From contig NZ_JBFHJW010000017.1 of the NCBI RefSeq assembly GCF_041595635.1, positions 4,679 to 68,678 of the forward strand: DNA of 64,000 bases. The letters run 5' to 3'. Shown here piece after piece: positions 44,836-54,578 of this stretch. Position numbers and translations under genes: made by a program. The notes under the pieces are model-generated. The model saw nothing but the letters and a program-made list of their open reading frames with translations, was not told the DNA's origin and did not search any database. Within the stretch, counting starts at the first letter, position 1, and each line of letters begins with the position of its first letter. This stretch comes from Labilibaculum sp041595635 (GTDB lineage: Bacteria; Bacteroidota; Bacteroidia; Bacteroidales; Marinifilaceae).

Positions 44836-47232
44836 ATGAATTGTTTTAAAATGTCAAAAAATAATACTGAGTTTACTCGAGGTATCGAAGAGAAATCGAA
44901 ATTGCAAATGTTTAAAAAACATCTCCTTATTTTTTGGTCTGTTTTTGTTCTTGGTGTAGTTGCGCTGGTTCTATTTTTTATAGGAGTTTCAAATGGAACT
45001 TTTGGTTTCATGCCTTCTTTTGAAGAGCTGGAAAATCCTAAAAATAGTTTGGCTACAGAAGTCTATACTGTGGATGGAAGTTTAATCGGAAAATTTTATT
45101 TCGAGAATCGCTCTTTTGTTGAATATTCTGATTTGTCTCCTTATTTGGTTGATGCTTTAATAGCGACAGAGGATGTTCGTTATAAAGATCACTCTGGAAT
45201 TGACATTCGCGGTTTGGGGCGGGTTGCTAAGGGATTGGTAACTGGCGACCGAAGTGCAGGGGGAGGAAGTACTATTTCTCAACAGTTGGCGAAAATGTTG
45301 TTTCCTCGGGAGAGCTTTGAGAAAAAGATTGATATTGTATTTCGGAAATTTCGAGAATGGGTGATTGCTGTAAAATTAGAGCGTAGCTATACTAAGGAGG
45401 AAATCATGACTATGTATTTTAATAAGTTTGATTTCTTAAATTTAGCAGTTGGAGTTAAATCTGCAGCTAATGTATATTTTAATACAACACCTGATTCACT
45501 TAAAATTGAACAGGCAGCAATGCTTGTGGGAATGGCAAAGAATCCATCTTATTTTAACCCTTTACGACGCCCTGAGTTGACTTTGAACAGAAGAAATGTT
45601 GTACTGTCGCAAATGGTAAAATACAATTATTTGTCAACAGTAGAATTTGATTCCATAAAAAGTCTTCCATTGGAGATTGATTTCCAAAAGGTAGATCACA
45701 AAAGAGGAATGGCTCCGTATTTTAGAGAATACTTACGCACTTCCTTAACGGCGCATAAGCCTGAAGTTAACAATTATCCATCATATGCTTATCAGCAATT
45801 TGTAAAAGATTCTACAGAGTGGGAGGATAATCCTTTTTATGGATGGTGCAATAAAAATTTAAAAGCTGATGGAACTGCATATAACATCTACAAAGATGGA
45901 CTTAAAATTTATACAACCATTGATTCACGAATGCAGAAATATGCCGAAGAGGCTGTCGTTGAGCACTTGGGACTAGATTTGCAAAAAGCATTTAATCGTG
46001 AGAAAGAACATCATAGGAATCCCCCATTTTCCGATGATTTATCTCAGGAAAATGTAGAGAATAACATTGATATTTCTATGAGAAGAAGTGAAAGATATCG
46101 TGTTTTGAAGAAAAATGGAATGAGTATGGATTCTATCCGTTTGGTGTTTAAGCAACCACGAAAAATGAAAATATTCACCTGGAAAGGGGAACGAGATACC
46201 ATTTTGAGTCCTAACGATTCTATGCTTTATATGAAAGGCTTTTTACGTGCAGGGTTTATGTCTGTTGAACCACAGTCTGGAGAAGTGCGAGCTTATGTGG
46301 GAGGACCTAATTATGAGCATTTTATGTACGATATGGTAACGGTTGGAAAACGTCAGGTAGGGTCTACCATTAAGCCATTTCTGTACACACTTGCCATGCA
46401 GGAGGGGTTAAGTCCTTGTGATAAAGTTCCGAATATTCCTCAAACATTTATTTTGCCTGATGGAACGCCTTGGGCATCGAAAAATTCGACTGATAAATAC
46501 GAAGGTGAGATGGTAACTTTAAAATGGGGATTGGCTAATTCGGTGAATAATATCTCAGGTTGGGTTTTGAAACAAACTACACCTGAATCGGTTGCAGCTA
46601 TGGCTCATAAAATGGGTGTTATTAGTAAAATAGATGCAGTTCCATCGATTTACTTAGGAACTTCGGAAATATCGGTTTACGAGATGGTTGGAGCCTATGC
46701 TACTTTTGTGAATAAAGGGGTTTACATCAAGCCAAGTTTTATTACCAAAATAGAAGATCACAAGGGAAATTTATTGGCACAATCGGTTTCTCGAAAACGG
46801 GAAGTAATGGATGAAAGAACCGCCTATTTAATGACGAATTTATTAGAAGGAGTTGTGCAAAGAGGAACAGGAGTTCGATTACGATATAAATATGGTTTGA
46901 ATAATCCAATGGGTGGAAAAACCGGGACAACGCAGAATCATTCCGATGGTTGGTTCATGGGAATTACTCCTCAGCTAGTTTCTGGAGTTTGGGTTGGAGC
47001 GGAAGATCGTTCGATTCACTTTGAAGGTATTAGACTAGGACAGGGAGCGAATATGGCTCTGCCAATTTGGGCACTTTACATGCAGAAAGTATATGCCGAC
47101 AAAAGCCTTGGAATTACTCAAGGTGATTTTGAAAAACCAAGAGGGGTTAATTTGAATTTGGATTGTGATGATGCTTCTAATGGTTCTAAAAACAATGACT
47201 TAATTGAATCTGATGAGAGTGATTTCTTTTAA
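44836..47232 (+). CDS. Class A penicillin-binding protein (PBP1A-like)
   Basis: Bifunctional peptidoglycan synthase of 798 residues. Cytoplasmic tail, membrane helix at about 30-52, GT51 glycosyltransferase about 65-250 (ALIATEDVRYKDHSGID with the catalytic glutamate, GGGSTISQQLAKMLF). A long linker follows, then the transpeptidase with SxxK as GSTIKPF, SxN as SVN, and KTG as GKTGTT. The ATG at 44851 (MSKNNTEF) is an alternative start. No terminator is seen after it, so transcription may run into the cobalamin riboswitch 56 bases downstream. Confidence 0.95.
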   Translation: MNCFKMSKNNTEFTRGIEEKSKLQMFKKHLLIFWSVFVLGVVALVLFFIGVSNGTFGFMPSFEELENPKNSLATEVYTVDGSLIGKFYFENRSFVEYSDLSPYLVDALIATEDVRYKDHSGIDIRGLGRVAKGLVTGDRSAGGGSTISQQLAKMLFPRESFEKKIDIVFRKFREWVIAVKLERSYTKEEIMTMYFNKFDFLNLAVGVKSAANVYFNTTPDSLKIEQAAMLVGMAKNPSYFNPLRRPELTLNRRNVVLSQMVKYNYLSTVEFDSIKSLPLEIDFQKVDHKRGMAPYFREYLRTSLTAHKPEVNNYPSYAYQQFVKDSTEWEDNPFYGWCNKNLKADGTAYNIYKDGLKIYTTIDSRMQKYAEEAVVEHLGLDLQKAFNREKEHHRNPPFSDDLSQENVENNIDISMRRSERYRVLKKNGMSMDSIRLVFKQPRKMKIFTWKGERDTILSPNDSMLYMKGFLRAGFMSVEPQSGEVRAYVGGPNYEHFMYDMVTVGKRQVGSTIKPFLYTLAMQEGLSPCDKVPNIPQTFILPDGTPWASKNSTDKYEGEMVTLKWGLANSVNNISGWVLKQTTPESVAAMAHKMGVISKIDAVPSIYLGTSEISVYEMVGAYATFVNKGVYIKPSFITKIEDHKGNLLAQSVSRKREVMDERTAYLMTNLLEGVVQRGTGVRLRYKYGLNNPMGGKTGTTQNHSDGWFMGITPQLVSGVWVGAEDRSIHFEGIRLGQGANMALPIWALYMQKVYADKSLGITQGDFEKPRGVNLNLDCDDASNGSKNNDLIESDESDFF

Positions 47233-47287
47233 GTATGATCGTTAATTTTAATTGGAGTATACAGATATTTTTTTTAAAATTGCAATT

Positions 47288-47465
47288 GATTTAGGTTTCC
47301 GAAAGGGAATAATAGGGAATCCTGTTCAAGCAGGAGCTGTCCCCGCAGCTGTAAGCTCCGGTTCGTTTATCGAATCAATGTTTTAAAAATTTAACCACTG
47401 TTCTTCGGGATGGGAAGGGATTTAAAATTGGAGCAAGCCAGAAGACCTGCCTACGATCATGGATT
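47288..47465 (+). ncRNA. Cobalamin riboswitch with no downstream gene (orphan)
   Basis: A complete B12 aptamer by its conserved blocks in order: AGGTTTCC, AAAGGGAATAATAGGGAA, GAGCTGTCCCCGCAGCTGTAAGC, a middle arm, CCACTG, GGGAAGG, and the B12 box GCAAGCCAGAAGACCTGCC (about 47434-47451, written here in two overlapping parts). A short stem GCTTT / AAAGC follows at 47469-47486. No plus-strand gene starts after it: the next feature is a terminator at 47578-47605, inside the 3' end of the oppositely oriented radA. Normally such RNAs control B12 transport or synthesis genes. Confidence 0.92.
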
Positions 47466-47589
47466 TTAGCTTTCGGGTGGAAAAAGCGGAAAGATTCAGT
47501 TATTTCTTTCTTATTCCGACGCTATCTGATTCGAAATGCCATACTCGAATCAACAAAATTCATAGTAACTGTTTATTCAAGGCTGAAAC

Positions 47590-48987
<1,398 letters not shown>

Positions 48988-48999
48988 AAGTTCGTATAG

Positions 49000-49503
49000 T
49001 TATTTAGTGCTGGTTTTTATTATTTTTTTGATGATACCTGTTGATGAAAATCCTTCCAGAAAATCAAGAGTTTTAATTTCTCCACCTTTGGCTTTTACAA
49101 TATCATAGCCTACAATGTCTTCCGCCTTGTAATCACTGCCTTTAACAAGAATATCTGGTTGTACAAATTTTATTAATTCGTAAGGTGTTTGCTCTTCAAA
49201 AAAGATAACCAGATCTACAAAACCTAGGGATGCCAAAAGAAAAGCTCGTGAATATTCATCAATAATTGGTCGGTTTGGACCTTTTAATTTTTGAACCGAA
49301 GCATCGGTGTTGATACCGATAATTAGTTTGTTGCCCATGGAGGCAGCCGAAGCCAGATAACTCAAATGACCTTGGTGAACAAGATCAAAACAACCATTGG
49401 TAAAAACAATTTTATTTTCTTTGAAGCGCCAGGTATGTAGTATTTTGCTGGCATCCTCTTTGTTCGTTATGATCTTATTTTTTACAATATCAAGCTTATT
49501 CAT
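49000..49503 (-). CDS. rfaE2: D-glycero-beta-D-manno-heptose 1-phosphate adenylyltransferase
   Basis: 167-residue nucleotidyltransferase with FTNGCFDLVHQGHLSYLASA, whose HxGH motif binds the nucleotide. It continues with IIGINTDASVQKLKGPNRPI and DILVKGSDYKAEDIVG. It corresponds to the C-terminal half of E. coli HldE; the kinase half is encoded elsewhere in Bacteroidota. It activates heptose for the lipopolysaccharide core. Co-directional with radA. Confidence 0.92.
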   Translation of the reverse strand: MNKLDIVKNKIITNKEDASKILHTWRFKENKIVFTNGCFDLVHQGHLSYLASAASMGNKLIIGINTDASVQKLKGPNRPIIDEYSRAFLLASLGFVDLVIFFEEQTPYELIKFVQPDILVKGSDYKAEDIVGYDIVKAKGGEIKTLDFLEGFSSTGIIKKIIKTSTK

Positions 49504-49643
49504 GGGCTTATTTTTCGATTTGATTAAAGTTACAAGTATAAAGGATCAGAAACAAAGTATCAAAATTCGCGCGTAAATTGTTCAGCTTTTATGATAGAAT
49601 GTGGATTTTCCTGAATGGTCTTTCTCCTTGACTTAATTCCATT

Positions 49644-49673
49644 AAAAAAGGGCTGATCGGTTAGAACAGCCCT
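49644..49673 (-). terminator. Terminator of panD
   Basis: AGGGCTG (49649-49655) / CAGCCCT (49667-49673); on the minus strand followed by a T run. Separates panCD from rfaE2-radA. Confidence 0.8.
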
Positions 49674-49695
49674 CTATTTTATTGAATGGAGTGAT

Positions 49696-50046
49696 TTAAA
49701 TTAACTTATTGGTCGCTGTGTCGGGAAAAACCAAGCTTGGCTCCCACGATTTAGCTTCTTCGAATTCCATAGATGCATAAGAGATGATAATAATAACATC
49801 GCCAACTGCACATTTTCTAGCTGCAGGACCATTCAAACAGATGATTCCTGAGCCTCTTTCGCCTCGAATCACATAAGTTTCAAGTCGCTCTCCATTGTTT
49901 ACGTTAACAATTTGAACTTTTTCATTTTCAATGATATTGGCAGCATTCATCAGATCTTCATCTATGGTTATGCTTCCAACATACTGAAGATCAGCACCAG
50001 TTACCGATGCTTTGTGAATTTTCGATTTACAAACTTCAATGTACAT
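49696..50046 (-). CDS. panD: Aspartate 1-decarboxylase
   Basis: 116-residue proenzyme that cleaves itself between G24 and S25 (YVGSITID) to form the pyruvoyl cofactor. It makes beta-alanine for pantothenate. SVTGADLQYVGS and GERLETYVIRGERGSGIICLNG are present, and full length is kept. It lies 18 bases after panC, so the two consecutive steps of pantothenate synthesis are encoded together. Confidence 0.96.
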   Translation of the reverse strand: MYIEVCKSKIHKASVTGADLQYVGSITIDEDLMNAANIIENEKVQIVNVNNGERLETYVIRGERGSGIICLNGPAARKCAVGDVIIIISYASMEFEEAKSWEPSLVFPDTATNKLI

Positions 50047-50064
50047 ATCGTATCTAACTAATAT

Positions 50065-50904
50065 TTAAAAAGTAATGTTGTCAATCAAGCGAATTTTTCC
50101 AACTTGAACTGTAATACACCCAACCTTATTGTTTAGTTCTTTCCAGTCTTTTATTTCCTCAAGACTTGTGTCGTTAACAATTTCAAAATACTCTACCGAA
50201 AGATATGAGTTTTTATTTATTTCTTTAATAACCCAATCCTTCAATTCGTGTACGCTTAATTCCGCTGCTAAGTTACGAGCTTTAAATAAGGTTTCAGAAA
50301 TTTTGCAGGCATTTTTTCGTTGTTCTTCTGATAGTAAAAGATTTCTTGAGCTCATAGCTAAACCATCTTTTTCCCTTATTATTGGGCAGGATACAATGTT
50401 TACGTTTAACTTAAGATCCTGAGTCATCTGCTTAATAACAGCAACTTGCTGAAAATCTTTTTGCCCAAAATAAGCATTGTCTGGATTTACAATATCAAAA
50501 AGCTTACTAACCACTTGTGCTACACCATTGAAATGACCTGGGCGATTTTTCCCTTCCATAACTCTATCTAATAGGCCAAAATCAAATTTTCGGGTATCAG
50601 GCTCAGGGTAAATTTCGCTTACCTCTGGAATGAAAATCAGGTCTGGATTGTAATGGGAAAGTTGTTCTAGATCTGCTTCGAGAGTTCTCGGATAGGTTGA
50701 TAAGTCATTCGGGTTGTTAAACTGCGTAGGGTTAACAAAAATGCTTACCACGGTAATGTCATTGTTTTTCACAGATGCTTCGGTCAAAGACAAGTGTCCC
50801 TTGTGAAGTGCACCCATTGTAGGAACAAATCCTATTGTTTTTCCTTCGTCCTTAAACTTGCTGATTTTTGCTTTAATGTCAGCAACAAGTTTTACTGTTT
50901 CCAT
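50065..50904 (-). CDS. panC: Pantothenate synthetase
   Basis: 279 residues. Condenses pantoate with beta-alanine. Adenylation motifs: PTMGALHKGHLSL (about 28-40), VSIFVNPTQFN, GPGHFNGVAQVV-like RPGHFNGVAQVVSKLF, YFGQKDFQQ and the KMSKS-type SSRN. First gene of panCD on the minus strand; divergent from the GT5-like gene across 194 bases, an arrangement recurring in Bacteroidota. Confidence 0.96.
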   Translation of the reverse strand: METVKLVADIKAKISKFKDEGKTIGFVPTMGALHKGHLSLTEASVKNNDITVVSIFVNPTQFNNPNDLSTYPRTLEADLEQLSHYNPDLIFIPEVSEIYPEPDTRKFDFGLLDRVMEGKNRPGHFNGVAQVVSKLFDIVNPDNAYFGQKDFQQVAVIKQMTQDLKLNVNIVSCPIIREKDGLAMSSRNLLLSEEQRKNACKISETLFKARNLAAELSVHELKDWVIKEINKNSYLSVEYFEIVNDTSLEEIKDWKELNNKVGCITVQVGKIRLIDNITF

Positions 50905-51057
50905 CTCTTTTTATTGAGTTCTATAAAATCTAATTGATTTTTATTTGAGAGTGCAAATAAAATAAATAAATACAAATCTGAGAAATTAAAATTGCATTTA
51001 ATTGTATTTTAGGTGCTTTATGCTTTGATTTCGGGTATGTATGTTAATTATTTTTAT

Positions 51058-51065
51058 TAATTTTG
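51058..51065 (+). promoter_or_regulatory. Putative -7 box of the GT5-like gene
   Basis: TAATTTTG, exact match to TAnnTTTG, 34 bases before the ATG. No clear -33. Confidence 0.35.
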
Positions 51066-51098
51066 CGCAGATAATCTGTATTATATATTAGCGACTAT

Positions 51099-51908
51099 AT
51101 GGAAAAGACAAAAGTATTGTTTGTTTCTCAAGAAATCACACCTTATCTTCCAGAAAACGAAATGTCCGGAATTGGTAGATATCTACCTCAAGGGATCCAA
51201 GAAAAAGGAAAAGAAATCAGAACTTTCATGCCTCGATACGGCTGTATCAACGAAAGAAGAAATCAATTGCATGAAGTAATCCGTCTTTCGGGAATGAATT
51301 TAATAATTGATGATACAGATCATCCATTGATTATTAAAGTGGCTTCGATTCAAGCAGCTCGTATGCAAGTTTATTTTATTGATAATGAAGATTATTTTCA
51401 TAGGAAAGAAGTACTTGTTGATAAGGATGGAAATGGTTTTGAGGATAATGACGAAAGAGCCATTTTCTTTGCAAGAGGTGTGCTTGAAACTGTGAAAAAA
51501 TTGAGATGGGCTCCAGATGTTGTACATTGCCAGGGTTGGTTTACTGGTTTGGTGCCTTTGTATTTAAAAAAATCTTTTAACGAAGATCCATTATTTATGG
51601 ATACAAAAGTGATTTTTTCGATCTATGATGATGAATTTCCTACTAAATTTAGCGATAAGTTTCAAGAAAAATCAATCATTGACGGAATTGGTAAAGAGGA
51701 TGTAAGTATTTTGGAAGATGCGAGTTATGTTTCTCTTCATAAATTAGCGATTGATCAATGTGATGCTATTATCATGGGAAGTCCTAAGGTGAATGAAGAA
51801 GTTCTTGCATATGCAAAAGCCTCTGGGAAAACTTTTATGGAGTATAAAAATAAAGATGAATATATTTCAGCGTATTCTGATCTTTACGATGAATTAGTAG
51901 CGAAATAG
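51099..51908 (+). CDS. Glycogen/starch synthase N-terminal-domain protein (GT5-like)
   Basis: 269 residues matching only the first Rossmann domain of GT5 glycogen synthase: VLFVSQEITPYLPENEMSGIGRYLPQGI at the start, ERAIFFARGVLETVKKLRWAPDVVHCQGW (written in pieces) and VIFSIYDDEF. The conserved K-T-G-G ADP-glucose loop is replaced by N-E-M-S-G-I-G at about 20-26, and the whole C-terminal domain, which supplies the other half of the GT-B active site, is absent. Bacteroidota carry this short form next to panC. I doubt that it is a synthase; a binding or regulatory role is more likely. Confidence 0.82.
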   Translation: MEKTKVLFVSQEITPYLPENEMSGIGRYLPQGIQEKGKEIRTFMPRYGCINERRNQLHEVIRLSGMNLIIDDTDHPLIIKVASIQAARMQVYFIDNEDYFHRKEVLVDKDGNGFEDNDERAIFFARGVLETVKKLRWAPDVVHCQGWFTGLVPLYLKKSFNEDPLFMDTKVIFSIYDDEFPTKFSDKFQEKSIIDGIGKEDVSILEDASYVSLHKLAIDQCDAIIMGSPKVNEEVLAYAKASGKTFMEYKNKDEYISAYSDLYDELVAK

Positions 51909-51929
51909 TTACGAACTATAAAATATTTT

Positions 51930-51969
51930 AAAGGTGTATGTAAGCTTTTGCTCGCATACACCTTTTTTT
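51930..51969 (+). terminator. Terminator of the GT5-like gene
   Basis: AAAGGTGTATG / CATACACCTTT followed by a T run. Confidence 0.88.
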
Positions 51970-52125
51970 GTGCCTTTACTTAAAATGAGTTAAGAAGTTT
52001 GGAGAGCATTTGAACTTATCGTATTTTTATCTTTATTTATGATAATTTAATGAGATGCACTATTGAAAGCTTAAGACTTTTAAAGTGAGGTTAATGTTGT
52101 TATTTCTTAAATTGTTTTTTAATAT

Positions 52126-52145
52126 GTTTCGCGTGGTACCGAAAC
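52126..52145 (+). promoter_or_regulatory. Inverted repeat in the glmS leader
   Basis: GTTTCG (52126-52131) / CGAAAC (52140-52145) with an eight-base loop, ending 16 bases before the glmS ATG. It could be a regulatory hairpin near the ribosome site or an operator. No glmS-ribozyme sequence is seen. Confidence 0.35.
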
Positions 52146-52161
52146 TGAAATATTTTTATTT

Positions 52162-53997
52162 ATGTGTGGAATAGTTGGTTACATTGGGGATAAACAAGCT
52201 TATCCTATACTTGTTAATGGGCTGAAAAGATTGGAATATCGAGGGTATGATTCTGCAGGAATTGCACTTCGTACTAATCAAACTCAGGTTTTTAAATGCA
52301 AGGGAAAAGTAAAAGATCTGGAAGATCATGTCAAAGGGAGTGATGTTTCAGGGACAATTGGAATAGGACATACACGTTGGGCTACTCACGGAGAACCAAA
52401 TGATGCAAATGCACATCCTCATCAATCGATGAATGGTAAATTTGTGATCATCCACAACGGAATTATCGAAAACTATTCATTACTAAAGGAAAAGCTTTCC
52501 AAAAGGGGCTATTGCTTTCAAAGCGAAACCGATACAGAAGTGTTAGCGAACCTTATTGAATATATCTATTTAAAAGGTGAGGTTTCAGCCGAAATAGCTG
52601 TTCGTTTGGCTTTAACCAAAGTAGTTGGAGCCTATGGTTTGCTTGTGATTTGCGAAGATGAGCCAGATCAGTTGATTGCAGCCCGAAAAGGTAGTCCTCT
52701 TGTTGTGGGAGTCGGCAATGGCGAATATTTTTTGGCTTCGGACGCAACTCCAATTATTGAGTACACGCAGAGTGTAATTTATCTGAACGACAATGATGTG
52801 GCTATTATTAGCCGAGACGAATTAGTGTTGAAAACCATTCAGAATGATAAGTTAACTCCGCACATTCAAAAGCTCGATTTAGATATTGAACAAATTGAGA
52901 AAGGTGGCTACGATCATTTTATGTTAAAAGAGATTTTTGAGCAAACCATCTCAATCCACGATACCATTCGAGGAAGGATTTCTACTAAGCATAAGGAAGT
53001 TTTCCTTGGCGGGATTCATGATGTAATTCCTCAGTTGGTAAATGCTCGAAGAATATTGATTATCGGATGTGGTACTTCCTGGCATGCAGGAATGGTTGGT
53101 GAATACTTATTTGAGGAATTTGCTCGAATTCCGGTTGAAGTGGAATATGCATCAGAATTTCGATACAGAAATCCGATTATCTTTAAAGACGATATTGTTT
53201 TGGCAATTAGTCAGAGTGGCGAAACTGCAGATACTTTAGCTGCTATTAAATTAGCAAAAGAAGCAGGTGCTACTGTTGTTGGAATTTGTAATGTGGTTGG
53301 TTCAAGTATTCCTCGTGAAACACATGCGGGAGTTTATACTCACGCAGGTCCAGAAATTGGCGTTGCTTCTACTAAAGCATTTACCGCTCAGGTAACCGTG
53401 CTTACTATGATGGCAATGTTGGTTGGATATCGTAAAGGAACATTGGCCAAAGAGGACTATGAAAATTTAATCGCCGAATTTGCTAATCTTCCAGAGAAAA
53501 TAAAGAGAATTCTGGATAAGGAAGAGGATATTAAAAAATTATCGAAGCGTTATGTGGATTCAACCAACGCTCTTTACTTAGGAAGAGGTTTTCTATTTCC
53601 TGTTGCACTAGAAGGTGCTCTTAAGTTAAAAGAGATTTCATACATCCACGCTGAAGGCTATCCTGCTGCTGAAATGAAACACGGTCCCATTGCACTTATT
53701 GATGAACAGATGCCGGTTTTTGTTGTGGCAACCAAGGATAAATCCTACGAGAAAATTGTAAGTAATATTCAGGAGGTTAAAGCCAGAAAAGGACACGTTA
53801 TTGCGATTGTGACCGAAGGAGACAGCGTGATTAGTGAAATGGCTGATCATGTGATTGAAATTCCCGATACTTTGGAGGCTTTAGCGCCCCTATTAACAGT
53901 AATTCCTTTCCAGTTGATTTCATATTATATTGCTGTATATAGAGGATGTAATGTCGATCAACCAAGAAATCTAGCAAAATCGGTTACGGTAGAGTAA
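52162..53997 (+). CDS. glmS: Glutamine-fructose-6-phosphate aminotransferase
   Basis: 611 residues. Makes glucosamine 6-phosphate for peptidoglycan and lipopolysaccharide. The N-terminal class II glutaminase begins MCGIVGYIG with the catalytic C2 (exposed when methionine is removed), then GHTRWATHGEPND and GIIENY. Two SIS isomerase domains follow at about 290-430 and 460-600, with GCGTSWHAG, SQSGETADT and the C-terminal KSVTVE. Complete and well conserved. Ends in a terminator, behind which lies a decayed rmlB. Confidence 0.97.
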   Translation: MCGIVGYIGDKQAYPILVNGLKRLEYRGYDSAGIALRTNQTQVFKCKGKVKDLEDHVKGSDVSGTIGIGHTRWATHGEPNDANAHPHQSMNGKFVIIHNGIIENYSLLKEKLSKRGYCFQSETDTEVLANLIEYIYLKGEVSAEIAVRLALTKVVGAYGLLVICEDEPDQLIAARKGSPLVVGVGNGEYFLASDATPIIEYTQSVIYLNDNDVAIISRDELVLKTIQNDKLTPHIQKLDLDIEQIEKGGYDHFMLKEIFEQTISIHDTIRGRISTKHKEVFLGGIHDVIPQLVNARRILIIGCGTSWHAGMVGEYLFEEFARIPVEVEYASEFRYRNPIIFKDDIVLAISQSGETADTLAAIKLAKEAGATVVGICNVVGSSIPRETHAGVYTHAGPEIGVASTKAFTAQVTVLTMMAMLVGYRKGTLAKEDYENLIAEFANLPEKIKRILDKEEDIKKLSKRYVDSTNALYLGRGFLFPVALEGALKLKEISYIHAEGYPAAEMKHGPIALIDEQMPVFVVATKDKSYEKIVSNIQEVKARKGHVIAIVTEGDSVISEMADHVIEIPDTLEALAPLLTVIPFQLISYYIAVYRGCNVDQPRNLAKSVTVE

Positions 53998-54017
53998 TTT
54001 CAATTTTAAAAAATAAC

Positions 54018-54055
54018 AAGAGCGATGTGGTAGTTTACATCGCTCTTATTTTTTT
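54018..54055 (+). terminator. Terminator of glmS
   Basis: AAGAGCGATGT / ACATCGCTCTT, then TATTTTTTT. Confidence 0.88.
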
Positions 54056-54330
54056 GTTGGTATATGGTTTTTCGTAGAATTTCTCGTTACCTCCGCTATG
54101 AATATTTTCCCACCATGACAAATAGAATCAATTACTAGCGAGTGATCTACTGCAAATAACTAGCCTCTAATGTGATATTCTATTGTAAACGTGTAATTTT
54201 CATTGGGTATCTTTTAAATTTCCGGCATAGGTTAAGGCATCTAAGTTAAATGATGTGAGGGTTTGGATACTTGTAACAAACAAGCGAAACGATAAATTCA
54301 GCACCTCCTGTAATCAATATATTTTTTCTT
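54027..54330 (-). pseudogene. rmlB: Decayed, internally deleted rmlB (dTDP-glucose 4,6-dehydratase)
   Basis: On the minus strand the DNA still encodes RmlB pieces. From 54329 it reads RKNILITGGAEFIVS, CYKYPNPHII, and after a one-base shift NLDALTYAGNLKDT, matching the RmlB start (KNILITGGAGFIGS ... LDKLTYAGNL). Near 54130-54050, in another frame, WWENIHSGGNEKFYEKPYTN matches the RmlB C-terminus (W.ENVTSG..Q.YYEKMY). Roughly 250 central codons are gone, stops interrupt the frames, and no start codon is visible. The remaining part of the 580-base gap, about 54331-54540, holds nothing I recognise. The parent activity is the second step of dTDP-rhamnose synthesis. Confidence 0.75.
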
Positions 54331-54540
54331 ACGGTCAGATAATTATTTGTGTTTTAGATGGGTAAAAAAGCTAATCGCTGCGGATCTTTTACAGGATGAA
54401 ATTGTATGGATAAATTTCATAATTCTATGCATAAAACAGCAAATTACATGATTAATAATAGATAAAAAATGAGATGTTATTCTTTTTTATATTCGAATGT
54501 ATTGGTTTATAGTTAATTACTTTTATTGATGTTGAAATCG

Positions 54541-54572
54541 ATTGGAGTGACATAAATTTTTGATTATATTTG
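54541..54572 (+). promoter_or_regulatory. Promoter of the HU/SPOR gene
   Basis: ATTG (54541-54544), 20-base spacer, TATATTTG (54565-54572): close to the Bacteroidota consensus. The ATG lies only seven bases after the -7 box, so the mRNA is expected to be leaderless or nearly so. Confidence 0.6.
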
Positions 54573-54578
54573 TCTATT

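Noticed and set aside
51909..52161. Possible glmS ribozyme before glmS
   Set aside because: None of the conserved ribozyme core is present; only a short hairpin is seen.
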